Shown here: piece after piece, positions 7,893 to 16,758 of the stretch
Numbering within the stretch: position 1 is the stretch's first letter
Layout: every line of letters begins with the position of its first letter
Assembly: GCA_963740525.1 (NCBI GenBank)
Contig: CAVUEG010000006.1
Span: 1,054,001 to 1,118,000, forward strand
Direction of reading: 5' to 3'
DNA from: CAVUEG01 sp963740525
GTDB lineage: Bacteria; Actinomycetota; Actinomycetes; Propionibacteriales; Nocardioidaceae
DNA: 64,000 nucleotides
Made by a program: the position numbers and the translations under genes
Notes under the pieces: generated by a model
Database searches by the model: none
What the model was told of the DNA's origin: nothing
Seen by the model: only the letters and a program-made list of their open reading frames with translations

Positions 7893-9257
7893 ATGCACTC
7901 AAGTCCCCAGACGTACGCCGACCTCGCCGAAGCCGCCTGGCGCTGGGTGCTCGACCAGGTCCGCTGGGACGGCGGCCCGTGGATCCCCGGATCGGTCCCG
8001 GTCAGCGCGGTTGCCGGATCCCGACCCGCCGAGCCGCCCTGGGACCGCGACGGCCTGCACAGCGGGGTGGGCGGGTTGGCTCACGTGCTCGCCGAGATCC
8101 GACTCGCCCGGCCCTGGACGCACGAGGAGCAGGCCCTCGCCGATGGGATAGCCGACCGCACCCGGTCCACGCTCGCGACGCAGACCGACTGCACCTACTT
8201 CGACGGACTGGTCAGCTCCCTCGGCGTACTGATCGCACTGGACGCCCAGAACGACGACGGCGCCGAGCGTGCCGTGGCACGCCTCACGGAGCTCGCCACA
8301 CCCGACGGCTGGCCGCAGACGGTCCTGCCGCAGCCGCGGTACCTGCCGGACGCGCGGATCAACGACCTCACGCTCGGCACCGCGGGGGTCCTGCTCGGAG
8401 CCGTCTGGGCCATGCGGCAGGGAGTCTCCGGCGCGACCGACCTCGCCGCCCGCGCCGCAGCGATCCTTCTGGCGGAGGCCGTCCCGCAGCCGACCGGCCT
8501 GAACTGGCCGATGGTCTCCGAGCGGTTCCGTGCCGAAGCCGGGGGTGCGGAGATGCCCAACCTCTCCCACGGCGTCGCCGGGATCTCCGCGGCCCTGGCG
8601 CTCGCCGGGGTCGAGCTCGACCGGCCGGACCTGGTTGAGTTCGCCACCAGCGGAGCCGAGCATCTGGTGTCCCTCGGTGACGACACTGGTGAGGGGTTCG
8701 TGGTCCCTCGCTACCTGCCACCTGACCTCACCGACCAGGACGAGATCACCTACACCTGGTGTCACGGAGCCACCGGCACCTCGCTGCTCTTCCTCGCCCT
8801 GGACCGGGCCGGCGTCGAGGGGCTCGGCGGCAGGCCACCGCTCTCCTGGCAGCGGCGATGTCTGCACAGCGTCCGCACCTCGGGCGTGCCCGCCCGGCTC
8901 CACCCCGGGTTCTGGGACAACGACGGTCGCTGCTGCGGTACGGCGGGCGTGGGCGACGTGTTCCTCGATGCCTGGCAGCGGGCCGGTGTCGAGGACGACC
9001 TCAGGTTCGCGGTGCTGCTGGCCGACGCGTTGGTCGAGCGCGGTGTCCACGACGGGCCGCATGCCTACTGGCAGTTCCTCGAACACCACGACGAGGAGCC
9101 GCTGCTGCCACCGGGTGTCGGGTGGATGCAGGGTGCCGCCGGGATCGCGGCCTACCTGTTCCGGGTCGGGCGACTACTGGAGCAGGGTCAGCACGCCGAC
9201 ACCGCCCCCCGGATGGACACCTGGTGGGCGCTTCCGCAGGGACCGCTACGGCCGTAG
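7893..9257 (+). CDS. LanC-like (lanthionine synthetase C-like) protein
   Basis: A 454-residue protein of the LanC/LanCL alpha-alpha barrel family, the fold of lanthipeptide cyclases and glutathione-binding LanCL proteins. The repeated Gly/His-containing motifs are seen: GLHSGVGGLAH (54-64), DGLVSSLGVL, NDLTLGTAGVLLG, NLSHGVAGISAAL (223-235), WCHGATGTSLL (289-299) and RCCGTAGVGDVFLD (346-359), then GWMQGAAGIAAYL. The zinc ligands would be C290, C347 and C348: a Cys-Cys-Cys set, whereas nisin cyclase has Cys-Cys-His. No LanB, LanM kinase or precursor gene is adjacent, so it may act on an unlinked peptide or another thiol. Confidence 0.93.
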   Translation: MHSSPQTYADLAEAAWRWVLDQVRWDGGPWIPGSVPVSAVAGSRPAEPPWDRDGLHSGVGGLAHVLAEIRLARPWTHEEQALADGIADRTRSTLATQTDCTYFDGLVSSLGVLIALDAQNDDGAERAVARLTELATPDGWPQTVLPQPRYLPDARINDLTLGTAGVLLGAVWAMRQGVSGATDLAARAAAILLAEAVPQPTGLNWPMVSERFRAEAGGAEMPNLSHGVAGISAALALAGVELDRPDLVEFATSGAEHLVSLGDDTGEGFVVPRYLPPDLTDQDEITYTWCHGATGTSLLFLALDRAGVEGLGGRPPLSWQRRCLHSVRTSGVPARLHPGFWDNDGRCCGTAGVGDVFLDAWQRAGVEDDLRFAVLLADALVERGVHDGPHAYWQFLEHHDEEPLLPPGVGWMQGAAGIAAYLFRVGRLLEQGQHADTAPRMDTWWALPQGPLRP

Positions 9258-9476
9258 GTCCACGAACTGGTCCTGGGTCGGCTCGGCGCTCGCCGCTGCC
9301 GCCGGTGGCCCAGGCTTCGGCCGGCGCGGCTCGCGGACCCCGGCGCCGCCCTCACCACGTCTGCCGCGGCCACCACCGGACGAACCGCCAGTCCCTCCCG
9401 CGGGGACACGCCGAAACCGGGTGAGCAGTCGGCTCAGCCGCCGCACGACCCGGGTGACCGACGATCGCCGTCCCAT
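9246..9476 (-). CDS. Possible small basic protein
   Basis: A 76-residue candidate: Arg-rich head (MGRRSSVTRVVRRLSRLLTR), Gly-rich middle, then REPRRPKPGPP and a tail TQDQFVDLRP. The 'REPRRPKP ... VDL' ending resembles small actinobacterial proteins of unknown function, but low complexity means chance cannot be excluded. It overlaps the end of the LanC-like gene by 12 bp, convergently. Its ATG falls inside the palindrome at 9469-9490. Confidence 0.4.
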   Translation of the reverse strand: MGRRSSVTRVVRRLSRLLTRFRRVPAGGTGGSSGGGRGRRGEGGAGVREPRRPKPGPPAAAASAEPTQDQFVDLRP

Positions 9477-9490
9477 GGCTCCATGGGACG
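9469..9490. repeat. Hairpin with perfect 10-bp arms
   Basis: CGTCCCATGG (9469-9478) and CCATGGGACG (9481-9490) are exact complements separated by CT. It shares the CCATGG core with the palindrome at 7629-7646, so the LanC-like gene is bracketed by two such elements. No T-tract follows. Confidence 0.6.
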
Positions 9491-9588
9491 CCCGGCCCGG
9501 CGACGTGTCAACGGTGACGGACGGAGTCGGCACCGAGTGATCGCCGCGTCGGGGTGCGCGGGCGCTCCAGGCAGGGCAGGGTGTGCCC

Positions 9589-11403
9589 ATGCACTTCGTC
9601 GGGGTCGACCTTGCGTGGGGTGAGAAGAAGCCCACCGGGCTGGCTGTCCTGGACGACGCCGGCCGGCTGGTGCACGTCTCCGCCCAGGGCGACGACGACG
9701 CGATCGTCGCCGCGCTGACGCCGTACGTCGGCGAGAGGGGCGACTGCCTGGTGGCGATCGACGCTCCGCTGGTGGTGACCAACGCCGAGCGGCAACCGGC
9801 CCTGCGAGGCGGCCCTCAACAGCGACTTCGCCCGCTTCGACGCCGGCGCGCACCCCGCGAACACCGGCGAAGACGGAGTTCAGCGGCATCCCTCGGGGCG
9901 CCCGCCTGGCCACCCTGCTCGACCTCGACCTGGACCCCGCGTCGGCGTCGCCACGGCGGGCGATCGAGGTCTACCCGCACCCCGCGATCGTCGCGCTCTT
10001 CAGGCTCGGCCGCACGCTGAAGTACAAGCACAAGCCGGGGCGTCCGCTCAGCGACCTCCGGGCCGAGCTGCTGCGGCTGGTGTCCCTGGTCGAAGGTCTC
10101 GCTGACGAGTCCCTCCGCATGCACGTCGCCGGGTCTGCCCAGTGGCGGGCACTGGTCGAGGGTCCGCACTGCCGAGCGCAAGAGCGACCTGCGCCGGGCC
10201 GAGGACCAGGTCGACGCCGTCGTCTGTGCCTACGTCGCGCTCTTCGCGGAGCGCAGGCCCGGAGCTGACGACGACGTACGGCGACCTCGCCACCGGCTAC
10301 ATCGTCACCCCGACCCTGCCCGAGGGCCACGAGCCGACCAAGCGGCCCAAGCGGCCGGAGCGCGAGCCTGACCAGCCCATGGTCGGCGCAGACCTGGTGC
10401 AGCGCGCCGTGCAGACGTACGCCGCCCAGCATCCGCGACTCACGTCGGTCACCGACCGGTACGTCTCCCTGGTCACCACCCTGCTCGACGACGCGGGCAT
10501 CAACTACCTCAGCGTCGGCGGCCGGGCCAAGAGCGTCGGCGTCGTTCGCGGCCAAGGCCGATCGCACCCTGGACGGGCATGCCGGTGTTCTCCGACCCGC
10601 TGACCGAGATCACCGACCAGGTCGGCGTCCGGGTGATCACCTACACGCACAGCGACGTCGCCGCGGTGGCGGACCTGCTGGCCGACCAGCTCACGGTCCT
10701 CGACGACCGTGACATGGGCCAGGAGACCGCGAGCGAGGGCCGGTTCGGCTACGCCAGCCGGCACCTGCTGGTGGCCGTGGACCCGTCCACGGGCCAGCGG
10801 GCACCTTCGACGCGCTCGGCGACCGCAGCGCGCAGGTGCAGGTGCGGACCGTGCTCCAGCACGCATGGGCGGAGTTCGAGCACGACATCCGCTACAAGGG
10901 CACGGTCCCCGAGGAGCACGCCTCGGACCTCGACCGGCGCTTCACCCTCGCTGCCGGACTGCTCGAGCTCGCCGACCAGGAGTTCTCCACGATCCGCGAC
11001 CGCCTCCAAGTCCAGCGCCGGCGACACCCGCACCGACGACGACGCCACCGACCCGCGGATCAGCGCGCCAGGACCTCGCGACCTTCCTGGCCGGCCAGTA
11101 CACCGACGCCGGCTGGTCGCGCACCGACCACTACGCGTGGATCTCCGGGCTGCTGCTCGAGCTCGGGATCACCTCGCTCGACGAGCTGGGCGGCCTGCTC
11201 AGCTCGGTCGACAGCGCCGCGATCGACGCCCGGATGGGCTACAAGTACCCCGCCGGCGCGGTCCGGCGGCTCGACGACGCACTGCTCGCGGTCTTCGGGG
11301 CGAGCGCTACCTCGCGTTGCACGGGAACGCGCACCGCGAGGAGCTGCTCCGGGCTCGGTTGGAGAAGCTGCGCGCCCCTGCCGTGTCCCCCCTCGAGGAG
11401 TAG
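9589..11403 (+). pseudogene. DUF429 - RelA/SpoT fusion, frameshifted about ten times
   Basis: Pieced across frames, this reads as one long protein. The first part is a DUF429 (RNase H-like predicted nuclease): HFVGVDLAWG, VAIDAPL, CEAALNSDFARFDAGAHP, AIEVYPHPAIVALF and YGDLATGYIVTPTLPEGHEP. The second is a RelA/SpoT-type (p)ppGpp synthetase-like domain: VGGRAKSVASFAAKA, ITDQVGVRVITY, QVQVRTVLQHAWAEFEHDIRYK, then a helical tail. No stop separates them; frame 10262-10538 spans the junction. The frame changes near 9796, 9869, 10161, 10261, 10538, 10578, 10800, 11015, 11090 and 11305; the first six are +1. Conserved residues continue at each break, which favours sequencing indels over decay. If real, the gene is dead. 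Confidence 0.8.
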
Positions 11404-11445
11404 CCGAGCAGCCGCTCGTCGCCTGCGTCCCATCCGTGCGACGGG

Positions 11446-11451
11446 TACCTT
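11446..11451 (+). promoter_or_regulatory. Leaderless -10 element (TACCTT)
   Basis: TACCTT ends 6 nt before the ATG at 11458, with no Shine-Dalgarno. Confidence 0.45.
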
Positions 11452-11457
11452 CTGGTC

Positions 11458-12357
11458 ATGTCACTGCGAATCCTGGTCACCGGCGCCTCCGGCTTCATCG
11501 GCCGTCCGCTCGCCACTGCCTTGACCGAGGCCGGGCATGAGGTGCGGGCGATGACCCGCCGCCCCGCTTCGTACGAAGGTGCCGGGGAGCCCGTCGCCGC
11601 GGACGTCGACGACCCCGACTCACTGGTCGCCCCGCTCGAGGGGGTCGACGTCGCCTACTACCTGGTGCACTCGCTGGACTCGCACGACTTCGAGCGCAAG
11701 GACGCTGCCGCCGCGCGCGCGTTCGGCGAGGCCGCCAAGCAGGCCGGGGTGCGCCAGATCATCTACATGGGCGGGCTCGGAGCGGACGACGAGACGCTGT
11801 CGGCCCACCTGCGCTCGCGGCGCGAGGTCGAGGGCCTCCTCGGCGAGGCCGGAGTCCCGGTCACGGTGCTGCGTGCCGCGATCGTCGTGGGCGCGGGTGG
11901 CATCTCGTGGGAGATCACCCGCCAGCTGGTGAAGAACCTGCCCGCGATGGTGGCCCCGAAGTGGGTCACCACACGCACCCAGCCGATCGCGCTCGACGAC
12001 GTGGTGCGCTACCTCGTCGGGGTCCTCGACCACCCCGAGGCGATCGGACGGGTCTTCGAGGTCGGCGGTCCCGACCAGCTGTCCTACGCCGAGATGCTGC
12101 AGCAGGCCGGGATGGTGGCCAACGCGCGCACCGTTCCGATCATCACCGTCCCCGTGCTGACGCCGCGGTTGTCGTCGTACTGGCTGGCCCTGGTGACCGA
12201 CGTCGACGTGACCACCGGACGCAACCTGATCGACTCCATGGGGATCGAGGTGCTGGTCACCGACCACAGCATCCGCGACCTGGTGCCCGGTGAGCCATTG
12301 TCGTATGCCGAAGCTGTACGCCGTGCCGTCGAGGCGCGGGGCCGGCACGAGGACTGA
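11458..12357 (+). CDS. NAD(P)-binding SDR-like protein (NmrA/atypical SDR)
   Basis: A 299-residue atypical short-chain dehydrogenase-like protein. It has an N-terminal Rossmann motif LVTGASGFIGRPLA (residues 5-18), then DPDSLVAPLEGVDVAYYLVHSL and the strand RQIIYMGGLGAD where classical SDRs have the catalytic Ser-Tyr-Lys; no YxxxK motif is evident. That pattern matches NAD(P)H-binding NmrA-like/complex-I-assembly-type members that sense or rearrange rather than reduce. The C-terminal part (RVFEVGGPDQLSYAEMLQ) is typical of the group. Promoter-like TACCTT lies 6 nt upstream of the ATG. A frameshifted acetyltransferase follows 6 bp later. Confidence 0.9.
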   Translation: MSLRILVTGASGFIGRPLATALTEAGHEVRAMTRRPASYEGAGEPVAADVDDPDSLVAPLEGVDVAYYLVHSLDSHDFERKDAAAARAFGEAAKQAGVRQIIYMGGLGADDETLSAHLRSRREVEGLLGEAGVPVTVLRAAIVVGAGGISWEITRQLVKNLPAMVAPKWVTTRTQPIALDDVVRYLVGVLDHPEAIGRVFEVGGPDQLSYAEMLQQAGMVANARTVPIITVPVLTPRLSSYWLALVTDVDVTTGRNLIDSMGIEVLVTDHSIRDLVPGEPLSYAEAVRRAVEARGRHED

Positions 12358-12363
12358 GAGCGG

Positions 12364-12925
12364 GTGCGCCGCGATCCGGCCGGTCCGACCAGTGAAGCCG
12401 TCGCGGAGGGTCGATCCACCGCTTCGGCTGAGGCAGGCCATGCTGGTTCGGTGGTGGCAGACGCAACCCTGGCCGACGTTGCGGAGATCGCGGCCTTGGC
12501 CGCCGTTCGACGCGAGGCCTACGAGACTGCGCAACCGCAGTTCTGGCGGCGAGCGTCCGATGCGCGTGGAGAAGTACCTGCCCTGGCTGCGCGCGCAGGT
12601 CGAGGATCCTGACGTGGTCACGCTGGTGGTCCGCACGGCCACGGCCATCGACGGGTACGTGTTCGCGTCCATCGTCGGCGCTCCGCCGGTGTACGACCCG
12701 GGTGGACCGACCGGAGTCGTGGACGACTTCGCGGTGGCGGACCCCTCGTTGTGGCCGACCGTGGGAATGGACCTGCTCGACGAGGCGAGGAAGCGCCTGG
12801 CCACCCGTGGCGTGGTGCAGGTCGTCGTGGTGGTTGGTCATCACGACGCGGCCAAGCGGGCCGCTCTCCTCGCGGCGGGTTTGACCGCGGCGTCCGAGTG
12901 GCTCGTCGGCCCACTGGTCGAGTAG
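12364..12925 (+). pseudogene. GNAT acetyltransferase, one frameshift
   Basis: Two frames join into a GNAT N-acetyltransferase-like protein of roughly 155-185 residues. The first gives ATLADVAEIAALAAVRREAYETAQPQFWR; the second gives VEKYLPWLRAQVEDPDVVTLVV, FVDDFAVADPSLWPTVGMDLL-type central strands (VVDDFAVADPSLWPTVG) and RGVVQVVVVVGHHDAAKRAALLAAG, the acetyl-CoA-binding region. The switch is a +1 step near 12563 (GATGCGCGTGGAG). The true start is uncertain: GTG at 12364 or in-frame GTGs at 12451 and 12454, where the fold begins. It sits between the SDR and a convergent CPBP protease. Confidence 0.75.
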
Positions 12926-12933
12926 CCGGGGCG

Positions 12934-13677
12934 TCAGCCCAGCGCGTTCAGCAGCGGTGGCAGGATCAGCAGCATCCCGAGGGACCAGGTCACGTGGGTG
13001 ATGATCGGCGCGAGGACCCCGCCGGTGACGCGGCGCTGGAGCCCGACCACGAGGCCCAGGCAGAGGGCCGAGAACACGAGCATCACGTTGCCCGTCGCCA
13101 CCGTCGTCAGGGTGTAGATCGCGGTCGACCAGAAGACGGGCCGGTGCCGCCCGATCGCCGCGAACAGCGCACCCCGGAAGAAGAGCTCCTCGGCGACGCC
13201 GTTGAGCACGGTGATCAGCCGCAACGACCGCCGTCGAGCCGAGACGCAGCGTGGTCGAGCACCTCGTTGGCGCTGTCGCGGAGCACCGGCACCTGCGCCA
13301 CGCCGACCGCGCCCGCAGCGAAGACCGCGACCGCGAGCAGACCCACGCACAACGGCTGCACCAGTGGCCGCGCATGCCGGCCGTCGGCGCGCGTGTTGGC
13401 CCAGCCGAGGTGCAACGGGCCGGACAGGAAGGAGCCCACCACCCAGACTCCGGCCAACGCCAGGGTCGTCAGGTAGAACGTCGAGTCGCCGGGCTCGAGG
13501 CGCAGGGAGATCGCGAGCAGCACCGCACCCACGGCGAGGGTGGCGACGGCCACGACCCGGCGCCACCGGAACGCGCGTCCGCTCTGCTCGTGGTCTGCGG
13601 GGGACCGGGTCGACCAGCGAGGCGCGGAAGAAGCGCGCCAGCTCCCCGATCACGGGGTGACCCTGCCCACACGCCAT
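12934..13677 (-). pseudogene. CPBP-family intramembrane protease, frameshifted
   Basis: A CPBP (CAAX protease/bacteriocin-processing, Abi-like) intramembrane metalloprotease of about 245 residues spread over more than one frame. The catalytic motif is VAEELFFRGALFAAI, followed by AIYTLTTVATGNVMLVFSALCLGLVVG and the second motif ITHVTWSLGMLL with its histidine. Upstream membrane helices (VATLAVGAVLLAISLRL, FYLTTLALAGVWVVGSFLSG) lie in a different frame, and the N-terminal head (GELARFFRASLVDPVP) in the same frame as the C-terminus. Shifts lie near 13230 and 13590. Substrate unknown. The ATG at 13677 opens the recognisable head. Confidence 0.8.
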
Positions 13678-13777
13678 CCGGCGAGCTGAGCGCGAGGGGG
13701 CGGCCACATGACTGCGAACCTACCCAACGGCCCCGCGCGGGTTGTCCGGCGATTCCACGGATCGACTCCTCGTCGCC

Positions 13778-13783
13778 TAGGGT
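13778..13783 (+). promoter_or_regulatory. Possible -10 (TAGGGT) upstream of the DEAD-box gene
   Basis: TAGGGT lies about 139 bp ahead of the helicase ATG at 13922, which would give a long 5' leader. Long leaders are common on cold-induced helicase mRNAs, but nothing here proves regulation. Confidence 0.3.
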
Positions 13784-13921
13784 GGGGCTACGCAGTTCGT
13801 CCAGTCTTACCTCGACCTGCCGGTGATGTCGCAGCGCAAGTCGCTCCGTCCCGCCCCTCACGTCTTCACGACGCTGACTTCTCCACCTGGTGAGACACAC
13901 CAACGGATAGTGAATCCCCTC

Positions 13922-15387
13922 ATGTCTGCACAGACTTTTACCGACCTTGGCGTGCCCGCGAACCTGGCCGCGCTTCTCAGTGCCCAGGGCATCGTGACGC
14001 CGACCCCGATCCAGGCAGCCACGCTGCCCGACTCCCTCGCCGGTCGCGACGTCCTCGGCCGAGGACGCACCGGCTCCGGCAAGACCTACGCGTTCCTGCT
14101 GCCGCTGGTGGCCCGCCTCACGCGCGTCCAACGGGCGGCGTACGCGAAGTCGCCGCGCGCGCTGATCCTGGCGCCGACCCGCGAGCTCGTCGGTCAGATC
14201 GACGCCGCCCTCGCCCCGCTCGCCGCGGCGAACAACCTGCGCACCCACACCGTGTTCGGTGGGGTCGGCCAGAACCCCCAGGTCCAGGCCCTGCGCCAGG
14301 GCGTCGACGTGCTCGTCGCCTGCCCCGGTCGCCTCGAGGACCTGATCAAGCAGGGCCACTGCCGCCTGGACGGCATCGAGATCACGATCCTCGACGAGGC
14401 CGACCACATGGCCGACCTCGGCTTCCTGCCCGGCGTACGCCGGCTGCTGAGCCAGACGCCGAAGGACAGCCAGAGGCTGCTCTTCTCCGCCACGCTGGAC
14501 AAGGCCGTCGACGTGCTCGTCAAGCAGTTCCTGCGCCAGCCGGTGCACCCACGAGGCGGACTCGGCGCAGTCGCCGATCTCCTCGATGAGCCACCACGTA
14601 CTGCACGTGCGGGCCGAGACCAGGCTCCCCGTGCTGGTCGACCTCACCAGCGCCCCGGGCCGCACGATCGTCTTCACCCGGACCAAGCACCGCGCGAAGT
14701 CGCTGATGCGTCAGCTGAACGCGCAGGGCGTGCCGACCGTCGACCTCCACGGCAACCTGGGCCAGAACGCGCGTACCCGCAACCTGGCGGCCTTCCACTC
14801 CGGTGAGGCGACGACGCTGGTCGCGACCGACATCGCGGCTCGCGGCATCCACGTCGACGACGTCGCCCTCGTGGTGCACGCCGACCCGCCGGTCGAGCAC
14901 AAGGCCTACCTGCACCGCTCGGGCCGCACGGCCCGCGCCGGCGCCGACGGCAACGTGATCACCCTGATGACCGACGAGCAGGTCAAGGACGTCCGCGCCC
15001 TGACCAGGGCGGCCGGGATCAGCGCAACCACCACGAAGATCCACGACATCGCCCACCCGCTGCTCCTCGAGCTCGCGCCGGGCGTTCGCGCCCTGGTCAA
15101 GGGCGGGCACGTGCCCGCCGGTGGCGTCCAGCAGGACTCCGACGGTCGCGGCCAGGGTCGTCAGTCGAACGGCGGCGGGAAGTCGGGCGGTCGCTCGCGC
15201 GGTCGCAGCGGCACCTCGGCGATCACGCTCCGGTGGCGGGAACAAGGCTGCCAAGTCGACCTCCGGTGCCGCAGCCGGCAACGGAAGGTCACGCTCGCGT
15301 GGTCGCGGCGGTGCACCCGCAGCAGCGGCTGCCTCGTTCAGCAACCACAGCGCCGCCTCGTTCAGCAGCAACCGCCGCGGCCGCTGA
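13922..15387 (+). pseudogene. DEAD/DEAH-box RNA helicase, two frameshifts
   Basis: An ATP-dependent RNA helicase of about 488 residues. Motifs appear in order: Q motif (VTPTPIQAATLP), I (GRTGSGKT), Ia (APTRELVGQ), GG (GGVGQNPQ), Ib (ACPGRLEDL), II (LDEADHM), III (FSATLD), IV (IVFTRTKHRAKSL), V (VATDIAARGIHV) and VI (HRSGRTARAG). The tail is Gly/Arg/Ser-rich (GRGQGRQSNGGGKSGGRSRGR), typical of RNA-annealing tails. A +1 step near 14548 separates the two RecA lobes, and another near 15228 splits the tail, which then ends at 15387. Both halves are fully conserved, so the shifts are probably sequence errors. Start is the ATG at 13922. Confidence 0.88.
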
Positions 15388-15453
15388 CCTCTCGCACGCA
15401 CCTTCCGTCGGCCGCACTGGGGCTAAGCCGCTCCGGTGAGGCACGATGGGGGT

Positions 15454-15867
15454 ATGGACGGACGTGAGGACTACGGCGAGTACAGCGTCGACGACGAGGA
15501 CCAGCTCCAGGCGTCGGACACGCTCGATGAGCGAGGCGTCGATGACGTCCTCGACGAGGGCATCGTGACCCGTGAAGGTTGGTCCCCGGCCCAGGGCTTC
15601 GGCAACACGCCGGCCGAGGAGCACCAGGGTGAGACGCTGGAGCAGCGGGTCGCCCAGGAAGTGCCGGACTACGACCCGGCGAAGGACACCTGGGACGAGG
15701 AGGACCTCGACGACCACGAGGTCGGTGACGAGCGCTCCGGACGACTCGTTGCACCCGACGAGGGTCGCTACGAGGACCAGGAGTCCGAGTCCGTGGCCCA
15801 GGACGTCGGCATCGACGGCGCCGGCGCCTCGGCTGAGGAAGCCGCGATGCACGTCGTCGACGAGTGA
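15454..15867 (+). CDS. DUF5709 family acidic protein
   Basis: A 137-residue, strongly acidic protein of the actinobacterial DUF5709 family, recognised from its head YGEYSVDDEDQLQASDTLDERGVDDVLDEG and the later ETLEQRVAQEVPDYD. Function is unknown; the charge pattern suggests disorder. The ATG at 15454 gives the usual family start, and CACGAT lies 6 nt upstream (15442-15447), matching the leaderless-type spacing seen elsewhere here. A further GTG upstream is possible but adds unconserved residues. Confidence 0.9.
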   Translation: MDGREDYGEYSVDDEDQLQASDTLDERGVDDVLDEGIVTREGWSPAQGFGNTPAEEHQGETLEQRVAQEVPDYDPAKDTWDEEDLDDHEVGDERSGRLVAPDEGRYEDQESESVAQDVGIDGAGASAEEAAMHVVDE

Positions 15868-15894
15868 CCTCGACGGCTCCTGCCTGAGGAACCT

Positions 15895-16590
15895 GTGACC
15901 ACACCACGGCGCGCCTCCACCTCTGCCCCCAGGATCGACCCGATCCGCCTCGGGCCACTGACTGCTGGGGCCGTCGGCGACCTGATCGCGAAGGCCGATC
16001 TCGAGGATCTGTCGTTCACCGACATCGACACCCCTGAGCTGGTCCTCAGCGGCGGGATCGTCCACTCCTGCGAGTTCACCGGCGTCTCGGCCCACGCGGC
16101 CGACTGGACGTCTACCCGGCTCGTCGAGAGCACCTTCGAGCGCTTGAACATGCCCGTGGTGCGAGCTCCGCGCGGCGTCTGGCGTGACCTCCGCTTCGAC
16201 GGTGCGCGGCTCGGTTCCATCGAGGCCTACGAGACCTCCTGGCACTCGGTCCACTTCGTGGGCTGCAAGCTGAACTACCTCAACCTTCGCGGCGCCGACC
16301 TTCTCGATGTGGCGTTCACCGACTGCATCATCGAAGAGATCGACCTCATGGAGACCACCGCCCGCCGAGTCGCCTTCCGCGACACCCGCGTCTCCCGGCT
16401 CAACGTGCAGCGTGCGAAGCTGGAGGACGTGGACCTGCGCGGTGCTGCCTTCGACGAGATCACCGCGCTCGACGGGCTGCGCGGCGCAACGATCAGCCCG
16501 ACCCAGCTGCAGCTGCTGGCCCCGCTTCTTGCCCGGGAGCGAGGCATCACGGTCGAAGAGACCGCAGACGAGAAGAGCGCATCCTTCTAG
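15895..16590 (+). CDS. Pentapeptide-repeat protein
   Basis: A 231-residue protein built of irregular pentapeptide repeats, which form a right-handed four-sided beta helix. The period is visible from about residue 36 (ADLEDLSFTDIDTPELVLSGG) to 205 (RLNVQRAKLEDVDLRGAAFDEI), with a central Leu/Phe at every fifth position. Some such proteins mimic DNA and protect gyrase, but most have no known role. It starts with a GTG 28 bp after the DUF5709 stop on the same strand, so the two may be cotranscribed. Confidence 0.88.
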   Translation: MTTPRRASTSAPRIDPIRLGPLTAGAVGDLIAKADLEDLSFTDIDTPELVLSGGIVHSCEFTGVSAHAADWTSTRLVESTFERLNMPVVRAPRGVWRDLRFDGARLGSIEAYETSWHSVHFVGCKLNYLNLRGADLLDVAFTDCIIEEIDLMETTARRVAFRDTRVSRLNVQRAKLEDVDLRGAAFDEITALDGLRGATISPTQLQLLAPLLARERGITVEETADEKSASF

Positions 16591-16758
16591 CCGGTCACGC
16601 TGCGGGCGGAGCGACTGGCACCCCAGGCGGCCGGGCGGCACGAACGGGCTTCCGTCGACGGGGGAAATGTCTGGACTATCACCAAATATCGCTCGTCAGA
16701 ACGGCACGACTGCGCCATCATGTGGAGAGTCTCTCGGGTCCCGTACAAGGAGCCATCG

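Noticed and set aside
8530..9540. A plus-strand open frame overlapping the LanC-like gene
   Set aside because: Out of frame with the well-conserved LanC motifs and Arg/Pro/Ser-rich throughout.
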